DNA from: Streptomyces sp. GKU 895
GTDB taxonomy: Bacteria; Actinomycetota; Actinomycetes; Streptomycetales; Streptomycetaceae
Assembly: GCA_002027195.1 (NCBI GenBank)
Contig: MWJO01000015.1
Span: 1-64,000 of the forward strand
Reading direction: 5' to 3'
Length of the DNA stretch: 64,000 bases
Shown here: positions 42,413-51,855 of the stretch, piece by piece
Layout: each line of letters starts with the position of its first letter
Position numbering within the stretch: position 1 is the stretch's first letter
Made by a program: the position numbers and the translations under genes
Notes under the pieces: generated by a model
The model's input: the letters and a program-made list of their open reading frames with translations, nothing else
The model's database searches: none
Told to the model about the DNA's origin: nothing

Positions 42413-43348
42413 TCAGTGGCACAGCCGTGCCTCGTGTTCCGCGTGCCCGCCGGGCTCCAGCTGGAAGGTGCAGTGCTCCACGTCGAAGTGGTCGCCGAGG
42501 CAGCCCTGGAGCTCGTGGAGCATCTTCTCGTGGCCGATCGCGTTCAGGACGTCAGAGCGCACCACCACGTGCGCGGAGAGCACCGGCATCCCGGAGGTGA
42601 TGGTCCAGGCGTGCAGGTCGTGGACGTCCTCGACACCGTCCAGGGCCAGGACGTGCGCCCGCACCTCGTCCATGTCGACGTCCTTGGGGGCCGCCTCCAG
42701 GAGCACGTCGAGGGTCTCGCGCAGCAGCTTCCAGGTGCGGGGCACGATCATCAGGCCGATGACGAGCGAGGCGATCGGGTCGGCGGCCTGCCAGCCCGTG
42801 GTCAGGATCACCACCGCCGAGATGATCACCGCCAGCGAGCCGAGCGCGTCCGCCGCGACCTCCAGGAACGCGCCCCGGACGTTCAGGCTGTCCTTCTGGC
42901 CGCGCACCAGCAGGGACAGCGAGATCATGTTCGCGACCAGACCGATCGCGCCGAACACGATGGTCAGCCCGCCCTCGGTGCCGGCGGGCGTGATGAACCG
43001 CTGGATCGCCTCGTACAGGACGTACCCGCCGACGCAGAGCAGCAGCAGACAGTTGGCGAGCGCCGCCAGGATCTCGGCGCGGGCGTAGCCGAAGGTGCGC
43101 TTCCCGCTCGGCGGGAGGCTCGCGAAGTGGATCGCCATCAGCGCCATGCCGAGGCCCAGTCCGTCCGTCGCCATGTGCGCCGCGTCCGCGACCAGGGCGA
43201 GGGAGTCCGCCATGATGCCGCCGACGATCTCGACCACCATGACGGTGAGCGTGATCGACAGGGCCACCCGCAGCCTGCCGCGGTACGCCGCGGTCGCCGT
43301 ACCGCCGGTGGGCGCATGCGCGTGCCCGTGATCGTGCCCTGCCCCCAT
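42413..43348 (-). CDS. cation diffusion facilitator (CDF) metal efflux protein
   Basis: A 311-residue membrane protein with six helices. The N-terminal His-rich segment HDHGHAHAP, the helix-2 metal motif DAAHMATDG and helix-5 DALGSLAVI are typical of the CDF family (H-x3-D / D-x3-D type); the C-terminal cytoplasmic ferredoxin-like domain is also present with DLHAWTITSG. It probably exports Zn2+ or a related divalent cation by proton antiport. ATG at 43348. The 188 bases up to idi hold nothing recognised. Confidence 0.9.
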   Translation of the reverse strand: MGAGHDHGHAHAPTGGTATAAYRGRLRVALSITLTVMVVEIVGGIMADSLALVADAAHMATDGLGLGMALMAIHFASLPPSGKRTFGYARAEILAALANCLLLLCVGGYVLYEAIQRFITPAGTEGGLTIVFGAIGLVANMISLSLLVRGQKDSLNVRGAFLEVAADALGSLAVIISAVVILTTGWQAADPIASLVIGLMIVPRTWKLLRETLDVLLEAAPKDVDMDEVRAHVLALDGVEDVHDLHAWTITSGMPVLSAHVVVRSDVLNAIGHEKMLHELQGCLGDHFDVEHCTFQLEPGGHAEHEARLCH

Positions 43349-43437
43349 GGAAGCCGCCTCCTGTGATCTCCGCCTGGCTTCACAGTGAACTACGGGTGGG
43401 GGGTATCGGGCAACGCGGCACTGAACACCGTTGTCAT

Positions 43438-43476
43438 GTGCCCTGACCTGCGCAAATGAACCGCAGGTCAGGGCAC
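43438..43476 (-). terminator. strong hairpin terminator after galE
   Basis: GTGCCCTGACCTGCG and its exact complement CGCAGGTCAGGGCAC form a 15-bp stem around a 9-base loop, beginning 7 bases past the galE stop on the minus strand. It lacks a U-tract, as is common in streptomycetes. Confidence 0.75.
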
Positions 43477-43483
43477 CCTCAGC

Positions 43484-44449
43484 TCACTTGCCGTGATGCA
43501 GCTGCCAGCCGGCCCACGCCGACTCGATCATCTGGCGCACCCCGCGCCGGGCACTCCAGCCGAGCTCCCGGGCGGCCAGCTCGGCCGAGGCGACCGAGAC
43601 CGGCGCGTCACCGGGCCGCCGGGGCTCGACGACGGCTTCCCGCCGGTCGCCGGTGACCTCACCGATGACCGTGACCATCTCCCGAACGGAGACACCTTCG
43701 CCGCGCCCGATGTTGACGGTCAGGTCGCCGGCGCGGTCCCCGACCCGTCGGGCGGCCGCGAGATGGGCCTCGGCCAGGTCGGCGACATGGATGTAGTCGC
43801 GGACGCACGTGCCGTCCGGCGTCGGGTAGTCGTCGCCGAAGATGCGCGGGGCGTCGTTGCGGGTGAGCCGGTCGAAGACCATCGGCACGATGTTGAAGAC
43901 GCCCGTGTCGGCCAGCTCGGGCGCCGCGGCCCCCGCCACGTTGAAATAGCGCAGGCACACGGTGGAGATCCCGTGGGCCTGCCCGGCGGCCCGCACCAGC
44001 CACTCGCCGGTGAGCTTCGTCTCGCCGTACGGGTTCACGGGGACGCACGGGGTGTCCTCCGTGATGAGCCCCGCGTCCGGATTGCCGTACACGGCCGCCG
44101 ACGAGGAGAACACGAACCGGCCGACACCGGCCTCGGCGACCGCCTCCAGGAGCGTCGCCAGACCGCCGACGTTCTCCTGGTAGTAGCGCGTCGGCTGCGC
44201 CACCGACTCGGCGACCTGCTTGCGCGCGGCCAGGTGCACCACGCCGGTCACCTCGTGCTCGGCGAGGACCCGCTTAAGCAGCCCGGCGTCGAGCGACGAA
44301 CCCCGCACCAGCGGGACGTCCGCCGGAAGCCGCGCGGGAACCCCGGCCGAGAGGTCGTCCAGCGCGAGGACCCGCTCACCGGCCTCCGTCATGGCCCGCG
44401 CCACATGGGCCCCTATGTATCCCGCTCCGCCTGTGATCAGCCATGTCAT
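43484..44449 (-). CDS. galE: UDP-glucose 4-epimerase
   Basis: A 321-residue extended SDR enzyme interconverting UDP-glucose and UDP-galactose. The NAD motif is GGAGYIG (7-13), the Ser/Tyr/Lys catalytic set is SSSAAVYG (about 115-122) with Y141-GET-K145, and NVGGLATLLEA and RYFNVAGA blocks match GalE. It diverges from the operon encoding CDP-alcohol phosphotransferases, a GT2 and an ABC exporter, and may supply activated galactose to that pathway. A strong hairpin terminates it. The shared 277-base upstream region contains a TAGCCT -10-like hexamer at 44628 but no convincing -35. Confidence 0.92.
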   Translation of the reverse strand: MTWLITGGAGYIGAHVARAMTEAGERVLALDDLSAGVPARLPADVPLVRGSSLDAGLLKRVLAEHEVTGVVHLAARKQVAESVAQPTRYYQENVGGLATLLEAVAEAGVGRFVFSSSAAVYGNPDAGLITEDTPCVPVNPYGETKLTGEWLVRAAGQAHGISTVCLRYFNVAGAAAPELADTGVFNIVPMVFDRLTRNDAPRIFGDDYPTPDGTCVRDYIHVADLAEAHLAAARRVGDRAGDLTVNIGRGEGVSVREMVTVIGEVTGDRREAVVEPRRPGDAPVSVASAELAARELGWSARRGVRQMIESAWAGWQLHHGK

Positions 44450-44726
44450 GGTCGCCCACCCTATGCCGGGCGGGGACGGCCGACGCTATGTCCCAGATGC
44501 CCGATCCTGCGGTACGCGGTTTGTGGGCGGGGCCCGTGATCGCCCATGATGATCGCGGCAAAGGCCGGGGGAGCCGCCGTCGATCGGCCCGTGAACGGGC
44601 GGTGAACGCGGGCTTCCCGGCATCCGATAGCCTCTGCCGACATGCCGCCCGGCCGTCACCGGCAAGGGGCGCCCCCACCGTGTACTCGCCGGCGTGCAGA
44701 CGTCGGCACCCAGGGAGTGAGTTCGG

Positions 44727-46519
44727 TTGTCGACCGCCATCCTCACCGGTCAGCCGGTCCCCGGATCGTCGATCGAGGGCGATCTGCGGTCCCTCGGCTT
44801 CGACGTCCGGACCGCCTCCGACGCCGCCGAGGCCGAGACGCTCCTTGCCCAGGTCCCCGGTGACCAGCGCGTCGCCGTCGTCGACGCCGGCTTCGTCGGC
44901 CACCTGCACGCCCTGCGCCTGGGCCTGACGGACCCGCGCTTCCCGCTCGCCGCGATCCCCGGTGCCGTCACCGCCCAGCCGGCCGGCCGCCAGGCCTGAC
45001 CCGCGCGATGGCCCGGGAGAACAGCGCCGGCGGCGGTACGGCGGTCGCCGTCGACCATCTCGCCGACCGCGTCGTCGCCGCGCTGGACGCGGACGACGCC
45101 GGCGTCCACCACCCCGAGCTCGGCAGCCTGGTCGCCGTCGTCCCGGCCGACCCGCAGGCCCGCAACGAGGCACGGCAGGCCGTCGCCGCCGTCGACGACG
45201 AAGCCGTACGCCTGAAGTCGGCCGTGAAGTCCCGCGACGGCTTCTTCACCACGTACTGCATCAGCCCGTACTCCCGCTACATCGCCCGCTGGTGCGCGCG
45301 CCGGGGCCTGACCCCGAACCAGGTCACCACCGCCTCCCTGATCACCGCCCTGATAGCGGCGGCCTGCGCGGCCACCGGCACCCGCGGCGGCTTCGTCGCG
45401 GCGGGCGTCCTGCTGATCGCGTCCTTCGTCCTGGACTGCACCGACGGCCAGCTCGCCCGCTACTCCCTGCAGTACTCCACGCTCGGCGCCTGGCTGGACG
45501 CCACCTTCGACCGGGCCAAGGAGTACGCCTACTACGCGGGCCTCGCGCTGGGAGCGGCCCGGGGCGGCGACGACGTGTGGGCGCTCGCACTCGGCGCGAT
45601 GATCCTGCAGACCTGCCGGCACGTCGTCGACTTCTCCTTCAACGAGGCCAACCACGACGCCACCGCCAACACCAGTCCTACGGCGGCACTGTCCGGCAAG
45701 CTCGACAGCGTCGGCTGGACGGTGTGGGTGCGGCGCATGATCGTGCTCCCGATCGGCGAACGCTGGGCGATGATCGCGGTCCTCACGGCGCTGACCACCC
45801 CGCGCATCACCTTCTACGCGCTGCTCATCGGCTGCGCGTTCGCGGCGACGTACACCACGGCGGGCCGGGTGCTGCGCTCGCTGACCCGCAAGGCGCGGCG
45901 GACGGACCGGGCGGCGAAGGCGCTGGCCGACCTCGCGGACAGCGGACCGCTCGCCGAGCTGATCGCCCGGTACCTGCCGGGCCCGGTGCGCAGGACCGCC
46001 CCGCTCAGCGCCGCCGCCGGCGCGATCGCCGTGGTGCTGGCGGCGTGGCTCTGGGGTCCCGCCTGGCAGGTGGTCCTGCTCGCCGGGCTCTACGTCCTGC
46101 TGTCGGCCGAAGCCGTCTCGCACCCCCTCAAGGGCGCCCTCGACTGGCTGATCCCCCCGTTCTTCCGGGCGGCCGAGTACTGCACCGTGCTGATCCTCGC
46201 GGCGCAAGCGGACGTGAACGGAGCGCTTCCTGCGGCTTTCGGGCTGGTGGCGGCGGTCGCCTACCATCACTACGACACGGTGTACCGCATCCGCGGCAAC
46301 GCCGGCGCGTCCCCGGCCTGGCTGGTGCGCGCCATCGGGGGGCACGAAGGGCGGACGCTGCTCGTCACCGTCCTCGCCGCGGTGCTCACCGCCTCGCAGT
46401 TCACGGTCGCGCTCACGGTTCTGGCCGTGGCCGTGGCCCTGGTGGTGCTCTTCGAGAGCATCCGCTTCTGGGTGTCCTCCGGGGCGCCCGCCGTACACGA
46501 TGAAGGAGAACCCGCATGA
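44727..46519 (+). CDS. DUF5941-type CDP-alcohol phosphotransferase, one frameshift
   Basis: A 597-codon protein interrupted at about 44994, where GCCTGACC should read GCCCTGACC: restoring one C removes an in-frame TGA and joins the 91-residue N-terminal piece to the downstream frame. The N-terminal about 190 residues match nothing well known. The central part has the CDP-alcohol phosphotransferase motif D-CT-D-G-QL-A-R ... G-AWL-D-ATF-D complete, with several hydrophobic helices around it, so it should transfer a phospho-alcohol from CDP. The start is a TTG at 44727 with CAGGGAG upstream. Its ATGA stop overlaps the next gene. First gene of the operon. Confidence 0.85.
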
Positions 46520-47268
46520 TCGGCCTCGTGCTGGCGGCCGGCGCCGGACGGCGTCTGCGCCCCTACACCGACAGCCTTCCCAAGGCTCTGGTGCCGGTGG
46601 GCCCCGCGGGCATAGAGGGCGAACCCACGGTTCTCGACCTCACTCTCGGCAACTTCGCGGAGATCGGGCTGACCGAGGTCGCGATCATCGTCGGCTACCG
46701 CAAGGAAGCTGTGTACGCGCGCAAGGAGGCGCTGGAGGCGAAGTACGGCCTCAAGCTCACCCTCATCGACAACGACAAGGCCGAGGAGTGGAACAACGCC
46801 TACTCCCTGTGGTGCGGCCGTGACGCCCTCAAGGACGGCGTGATCCTCGCCAACGGCGACACCGTGCACCCGGTCTCGGTCGAGAAGACGCTGCTCGCCG
46901 CGCGCGGCGAGGGCAAGAAGATCATCCTGGCCCTCGACGCCGTGAAGTCCCTCGCGGACGAGGAGATGAAGGTCGTCGTCGACCCCGCCAAGGGCGTCCA
47001 GAAGATCACCAAGCTGATGGACCCCGCCGAGGCCACCGGCGAGTACATCGGTGTCACGCTCATCGAGGGCGACGCCGCCCCCGAGCTGGCCGACGCGCTG
47101 AAGACGGTCTGGGAGACCGACCCGCAGCAGTTCTACGAGCACGGGTACCAGGAACTGGTGAACCGCGGCTTCAGGATCGACGTCGCACCGATCGGTGACG
47201 TGCAGTGGGTGGAGATCGACAACCACGACGATCTCGCCCGCGGACGGGAGATCGCGTGCCAGTACTGA
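46516..47268 (+). CDS. nucleotidyltransferase, phosphocholine-cytidylyltransferase (LicC)-like
   Basis: A 250-residue NTP transferase. It opens with LVLAAGAGRRLRPYTDSLPK, the G-x-G-x-R-x2-P-x-T-x3-P-K nucleotide-binding signature, and has a LicC-type AYSLWCGRDALK and ILANGDTV (metal Asp) block near residue 117. It would condense CTP with a phospho-alcohol. In this operon the likely substrate is the glycerol phosphate (or similar) made by the downstream dehydrogenase-like enzyme, and the CDP-alcohol product would be used by the flanking phosphotransferases. It overlaps both neighbours (ATGA upstream, 13 bases downstream). Confidence 0.85.
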   Translation: MIGLVLAAGAGRRLRPYTDSLPKALVPVGPAGIEGEPTVLDLTLGNFAEIGLTEVAIIVGYRKEAVYARKEALEAKYGLKLTLIDNDKAEEWNNAYSLWCGRDALKDGVILANGDTVHPVSVEKTLLAARGEGKKIILALDAVKSLADEEMKVVVDPAKGVQKITKLMDPAEATGEYIGVTLIEGDAAPELADALKTVWETDPQQFYEHGYQELVNRGFRIDVAPIGDVQWVEIDNHDDLARGREIACQY

Positions 47269-48316
47269 CGAGGCTCATCCCCTCGCCGGTCGTCGTGGAC
47301 ATCCGCCCTGGTGCCCTCGACGACCTGGCCTCCGTGCTCGCCGACGAGCGGGTCTCGCACTCGGGCAAGCTGGCCATAGCGGTCAGCGGCGGCTCGGGCG
47401 CCCGGCTGCGCGCCCGGCTGGAGCCGACGCTGCCCGGCGCCACCTGGTACGAGGTCGGCGGCGGCACCATCGACGACGCGGTCCAGCTGGCCAGTGACAT
47501 AAAGGCCGGCCACTTCGACGCGGTGGTGGGCCTCGGTGGCGGCAAGATCATCGACTGCGCCAAGTTCGCGGCGGCCCGGGTCGGCCTGCCGCTGGTCGCG
47601 GTCGCCACCAACCTCGCGCACGACGGCCTGTGCTCGCCCGTCGCCACCCTCGACAACGACGCGGGCCGCGGCTCGTACGGCGTGCCGAACCCGATCGCGG
47701 TCGTCATCGACCTCGACGTGATCCGGCAGGCTCCCGTCCGGTTCGTCCGGTCCGGCATCGGGGACGCATCTCCAACATCTCCGCGGTCGCGGACTGGGAG
47801 CTGGCCAACCGCGTCAAGGGCGAGAAGATCGACGGCCTCGCCGCCGCGATGGCCCGCCAGGCCGGCGAAGCCGTGCTGCGGCATCCCGGCGGCGTCGGTG
47901 ACGACGGCTTCCTCCAGGTACTGGCCGAGGCGCTGGTGCTCACCGGTATCGCGATGTCGGTCTCGGGCGACTCCCGCCCGTCCTCCGGCGCCTGCCACGA
48001 GATCAACCACGCCTTCGACCTGCTGTTCCCCAAGCGTGCCGCCGCGCACGGCGAGCAGTGCGGTCTCGGCGCGGCCTTCGCGATGTTCCTGCGCGGCGCC
48101 CACGAGGAGTCCGCGTTCATGGCGGAGGTGCTGCGCCGGCACGGCCTGCCGGTGCTCCCGGAGGAGATCGGCTTCAGCGTGGACGAGTTCGTCCGCGCCG
48201 TGGAGTTCGCCCCCGAGACCCGGCCCGGCCGGTACACGATCCTCGAACACCTCGACCTCAAGACCGACCAGATCAAGGATCTCTACGTCGACTATGTCAA
48301 GACCATCGGTAGCTGA
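47256..48316 (+). CDS. iron-containing alcohol dehydrogenase family, sn-glycerol-1-phosphate dehydrogenase-like; one frameshift
   Basis: A 353-residue oxidoreductase after correction of one missing base at about 47769 (GACGCATCTCC should read GACGCCATCTCC), which restores IGDAISNISAVADWELAN. The NAD(P) loop is LGGGKIIDCAKFAA (about residue 95). TNLAHDGLCSPVAT resembles the N-D-G-x-x-S-P segment of glycerol-1-phosphate dehydrogenases (AraM/EgsA), with metal-ligand histidines in SSGACHEINHAF and AAAHGEQCGLG. It would reduce dihydroxyacetone phosphate or a related ketose phosphate to an alditol phosphate. The start is a GTG at 47256, overlapping the preceding gene by 13 bases. Confidence 0.8.
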
Positions 48317-49073
48317 ACTCCGTCCGGTCGTGCACCCCGCAGGGGTGAAGGACCGGCGCAGCGGTGAGCACTGGATGGGGCGCCTCTACATGCGCGAGGT
48401 GTCCCTGCGGGTGGACCGCTACCTGGTGAACACCAGGGTCACGCCCAACCAGCTCACGTACCTGATGACCGTCTTCGGCGTCCTCGCGGCCCCGGCACTG
48501 ATCGTGCCGGGGATCCCGGGGGCCGTCCTCGGTGTGGTCTGCGTGCAGATGTATCTGCTGCTGGACTGCGTCGACGGCGAGATCGCCCGCTGGAAGAAGC
48601 AGTACTCGCTCAACGGCGTCTACCTCGACCGGGTCGGCGCCTATCTGACCGACGCCGCCGTCCTCGTCGGCTTCGGGCTGCGCTCGGCCGACCTGTTCGG
48701 CAGCGGCCGCATCGACTGGCTGTGGGCGTTCCTCGGCACGCTCGCCGCGCTCGGCGCCATCCTGATCAAGGCGGAGACCGACCTCGTCGGCGTCGCCCGC
48801 CACCAGACCGGCAAGCCGCCCGTGCAGGAGTCGGCGGCCGAGATGCGTTCCTCCGGCATGGCGCTGGCCCGCAAGGCCGCGTCGCTGCTGAAGTTCCACC
48901 GCCTCATCCTCGGCATCGAGGCGTCCCTGCTGATCCTGGTCCTCGCGATCGCCGATCAGATGCGCGGCGACCTGTTCTGGTCCCGCCTCGGGGTCGCGGT
49001 CCTGGCCGGCATCGCGCTGCTCCAGACCCTGCTGCACCTGGTGTCCATCCTCGCGTCGAGCAGGCTCAAGTGA
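48294..49073 (+). CDS. CDP-alcohol phosphotransferase homologue with altered active site
   Basis: A 259-residue membrane protein with about six helices. The signature reads D-CV-D-G-EI-A-R ... N-G-VYL-D-RVG-A; the last Asp of the canonical D-x2-D-G-x2-A-R-x8-9-G-x3-D-x3-D motif is Ala here, with an Asp (YLTD) four residues further on. The final Asp is normally the catalytic base, so this protein may use another residue, act on a different acceptor, or be a non-catalytic partner of the DUF5941 enzyme. ATG at 48294 overlaps the preceding gene by 23 bases; its stop overlaps the next GTG. Confidence 0.82.
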   Translation: MSRPSVAELRPVVHPAGVKDRRSGEHWMGRLYMREVSLRVDRYLVNTRVTPNQLTYLMTVFGVLAAPALIVPGIPGAVLGVVCVQMYLLLDCVDGEIARWKKQYSLNGVYLDRVGAYLTDAAVLVGFGLRSADLFGSGRIDWLWAFLGTLAALGAILIKAETDLVGVARHQTGKPPVQESAAEMRSSGMALARKAASLLKFHRLILGIEASLLILVLAIADQMRGDLFWSRLGVAVLAGIALLQTLLHLVSILASSRLK

Positions 49074-49966
49074 GCGCCCCCGCCGGCGCGCCGCTGAAGG
49101 TCGGCGCCGTCATCATCACGATGGGCAACCGGCCCGAGGAACTGCGCGCCCTGCTCGACTCGGTCGCCAAGCAGGACGGCGACCGCGTCGAGGTGGTCGT
49201 CGTCGGCAACGGCTCGCCCGTCCCGGACGTCCCCGCGGGCGTCCGCACCATCGAGCTGCCCGAGAACCTCGGCATCCCCGGCGGCCGCAACGTCGGCATC
49301 GAGGCCTTCGGCCCCAGCGGTCGCGATGTCGACATATTGCTCTTCCTCGACGACGACGGCCTCCTCGCCCAGCACGACACCGCCGAGCTGTGCCGCACCG
49401 CGTTCGCCGAGGACCCGAAGCTCGGCATCATCAGCTTCCGCATCGCCGACCCGGACACCGGCGTCACCCAGCGCCGCCACGTCCCGCGGCTGCGCGCGGC
49501 GGACCCGATGCGCTCCTCGCGCGTGACCACCTTCCTCGGCGGCGCCAACGCCGTCCGCACCCAGGTCTTCGCCGAAGTCGGCGGCCTCCCGGACGAATTC
49601 TTCTACGCGCACGAGGAAACCGACCTGGCATGGCGGGCCCTCGACGCGGGCTGGATGATCGACTACCGGTCCGACATGGTGCTGTACCACCCGACGACCG
49701 CGCCCTCGCGGCACGCGGTCTACCACCGCATGGTCGCCCGCAACCGGGTCTGGCTCGCCCGCCGCAACCTCCCCGCCCTCCTGGTCCCGGTCTACCTCGG
49801 GGTCTGGATGCTGCTCACCCTGCTGCGCCGCCCCTCGCGGCCCGCGCTGAAGGCATGGTTCGGCGGATTCCGGGAAGGCTGGACGACTGCGTGCGGCCCA
49901 CGCAAGCCCATGAAGTGGCGTACCGTGTGGCGGCTGACCCGACTGGGCCGGCCCCCGGTCATCTGA
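49070..49966 (+). CDS. glycosyltransferase family 2
   Basis: A 298-residue inverting GT-A enzyme. The nucleotide-sugar segments are VIITMGNRPEELRALLDSV at the front, PGGRNVGIEAFG, LFLDDDGLL (D-x-D site) and the acceptor/base motif EETDLAWRALDAG. A C-terminal hydrophobic helix near 245 (LLVPVYLGVWMLLTLL) tethers it to the membrane. It starts with a GTG overlapping the previous TGA. It probably adds the first or repeating sugar of the exported glycopolymer, possibly galactose given galE; the donor is not deducible. Confidence 0.88.
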   Translation: MSAPAGAPLKVGAVIITMGNRPEELRALLDSVAKQDGDRVEVVVVGNGSPVPDVPAGVRTIELPENLGIPGGRNVGIEAFGPSGRDVDILLFLDDDGLLAQHDTAELCRTAFAEDPKLGIISFRIADPDTGVTQRRHVPRLRAADPMRSSRVTTFLGGANAVRTQVFAEVGGLPDEFFYAHEETDLAWRALDAGWMIDYRSDMVLYHPTTAPSRHAVYHRMVARNRVWLARRNLPALLVPVYLGVWMLLTLLRRPSRPALKAWFGGFREGWTTACGPRKPMKWRTVWRLTRLGRPPVI

Positions 49967-50062
49967 CAAGCTCGAACCAGAGAGCGGCCGGGCCGGCACC
50001 CGGCCCTGGCTCATGCCCAAGCCCGCACAGGCTGCGCATCTCGAAGACGAAAGTTTCCACCA

Positions 50063-50998
50063 GTGAGTGAGACAACGCATGACGGCGGAGTCGCGGTGAC
50101 CGCCCCTCCGTCGCCCGACGAGGGCCTGACGGCGGCCGAGCTCGCCGCCAAGTACGGGCTGGCCGTGAGCGGTGCCCGCCCCTCGCTCGCCGAGTACGTC
50201 CGCCAGCTCTGGGACCGGCGCCACTTCATCCTCGCGTTCTCGCGGGCGAAGCTGACCGCCCAGTACAGCCAGGCCAAGCTCGGCCAGCTGTGGCAGGTGG
50301 CCACCCCGCTGCTGAACGCACTGGTCTACTTCTTCATCTTCGGTCTGCTGCTGGGCGCCCGGAAGGGCATCCCGCACGACATCTACGTGCCGTTCCTGGT
50401 GACGGGCGTGTTCGTCTTCACCTTCACCCAGAGCTCGGTCCTCGCGGGCGTGCGCGCGATCTCCGGCAATCTGGGCCTGGTGCGCGCCCTGCACTTCCCG
50501 CGGGCGTCCCTGCCGATCTCGTTCGCGCTCCAGCAGCTCCAGCAGCTGCTCTACGCGCTGATCGTGCTGGTCATGATCATGGTGGCGTTCGGCAGCTACC
50601 CGGGCCTGTCCTGGCTGCTGGTCGTCCCGGCCCTGGTCCTGCAGTTCGTGTTCAACACCGGCCTCGCCCTGACCTTCGCCCGCATGGGCAGCAAGACCCC
50701 CGACCTCGCCCAGCTGATGCCGTTCGTGCTGCGGACGTGGATGTACGCGTCCGGCGTCATGTTCAGCATCCCGGCCATGCTCGCCGGCAAGGACGTGCCG
50801 GGCTGGGTCACCGAGGTGCTGCAGTGGAACCCGGCCGCGATCTACATGGACCTGGTCCGCTTCGCCCTGATCGACGGCTACGGCTCCGAGTACCTGCCCC
50901 CGCACGTGTGGCTCTTCGCCCTCGGCTGGGCGGTGCTCGCCGGCGCGTTCGGGTTCGTCTACTTCTGGAAGGCGGAAGAGAGGTACGGCCGTGGCTGA
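50063..50998 (+). CDS. ABC-2 type permease of a polysaccharide/teichoic-acid exporter (Wzm/TagG-like)
   Basis: A 311-residue membrane protein. After a polar N-terminus of about 60 residues come six hydrophobic helices, with the amphipathic entry segment SRAKLTAQYSQAKLGQLWQV typical of O-antigen and teichoic-acid ABC transporters. The ATPase gene overlaps its end by 8 bases. It should flip a lipid-linked glycopolymer made by the upstream enzymes. The start is a GTG at 50063; 96 bases separate it from the glycosyltransferase stop, without a recognisable terminator. Confidence 0.87.
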   Translation: MSETTHDGGVAVTAPPSPDEGLTAAELAAKYGLAVSGARPSLAEYVRQLWDRRHFILAFSRAKLTAQYSQAKLGQLWQVATPLLNALVYFFIFGLLLGARKGIPHDIYVPFLVTGVFVFTFTQSSVLAGVRAISGNLGLVRALHFPRASLPISFALQQLQQLLYALIVLVMIMVAFGSYPGLSWLLVVPALVLQFVFNTGLALTFARMGSKTPDLAQLMPFVLRTWMYASGVMFSIPAMLAGKDVPGWVTEVLQWNPAAIYMDLVRFALIDGYGSEYLPPHVWLFALGWAVLAGAFGFVYFWKAEERYGRG

Positions 50999-51782
50999 CA
51001 GCGAGCAGAAGGCGGTTCCCCAGGACCCCCGTCCCACCGTCATCGCGGACGACCTGCACATCGTCTACCGCGTCAACGGCGCCAAGTCCGGCAAGGGCAG
51101 CGCCACCGCCGCCCTCAGCCGGATCGTCAAGCGCGGCGAGGAGCGCGGGGTGCGCAAGGTGCACGCCGTGCGCGGTGTCTCCTTCGTCGCCTACCGCGGC
51201 GAGGCCATCGGCCTCATCGGCTCCAACGGCTCGGGCAAGTCGACGCTGCTGCGCGCCATCGCCGGTCTGCTGCCGGCCGAGAGCGGCAAGGTCTACACCG
51301 ACGGCCAGCCCTCGCTGCTCGGCGTCAACGCGGCCCTGATGAACGACCTCACCGGCGAGCGGAACGTCATATTGGGCGGCCTCGCCATGGGCATGTCCCG
51401 GGAGCAGATCAAGGAGCGCTACCAGGAGATCGTCGACTTCTCCGGCATCAACGAGAAGGGCGACTTCATCACCCTGCCGATGCGCACCTACTCCTCCGGC
51501 ATGGCGGCCCGGCTGCGGTTCTCCATCGCCGCCGCCAAGGACCACGACGTCCTGATGATCGACGAGGCGCTGGCCACCGGTGACCGCAAGTTCCAGAAGC
51601 GCTCCGAGGCGCGCATCCGGGAACTGCGCAAGGAGGCCGGCACGGTGTTTCTCGTCAGTCACAACAACAAGTCGATCCGTGACACCTGCAACCGCGTGCT
51701 GTGGCTGGAGCGCGGCGAGCTGCGCATGGACGGCCCGACCGACGAGGTCCTCAAGGAGTACGAGAAGTTCACGGGCAAGTAG
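50991..51782 (+). CDS. ABC transporter ATP-binding protein (Wzt/TagH-like)
   Basis: A 263-residue ATPase partner of the permease. Walker A GSNGSGKST (about residues 78-86), signature YSSGMAARLRFS and Walker B VLMIDEALATGD with the D-loop variant of polysaccharide exporters (EALATGD). A 60-residue N-terminal part before Walker A includes basic VYRVNGAKSGKG, and there is no C-terminal carbohydrate-binding domain, so export probably does not need a terminal cap. GTG start at 50991. A strong hairpin follows. Confidence 0.9.
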   Translation: MADSEQKAVPQDPRPTVIADDLHIVYRVNGAKSGKGSATAALSRIVKRGEERGVRKVHAVRGVSFVAYRGEAIGLIGSNGSGKSTLLRAIAGLLPAESGKVYTDGQPSLLGVNAALMNDLTGERNVILGGLAMGMSREQIKERYQEIVDFSGINEKGDFITLPMRTYSSGMAARLRFSIAAAKDHDVLMIDEALATGDRKFQKRSEARIRELRKEAGTVFLVSHNNKSIRDTCNRVLWLERGELRMDGPTDEVLKEYEKFTGK

Positions 51783-51819
51783 TCCACGCGGGCGTGGACG
51801 AACCGGGTCATGACGCTTC

Positions 51820-51855
51820 GCGGGGCCCCGCCGGAACTGCTCCGGCGGGCCCCGC
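51820..51855 (+). terminator. strong hairpin terminator of the glycopolymer operon
   Basis: GCGGGGCCCcGCCGGA and TCCGGCGGGCCCCGC pair over about 15 bp with one bulged base around a 5-base loop. A smaller perfect hairpin (GTCCACGC-GG-GCGTGGAC, 51782-51799) sits at the stop codon itself. Together they should end transcription before the hopanoid promoter region. Confidence 0.8.

Noticed and set aside
44727..44999. A separate 90-residue protein before the DUF5941 gene
   Set aside because: Adding one C at about 44994 merges it with the next frame to the expected full-length protein; the stop is an error artefact.
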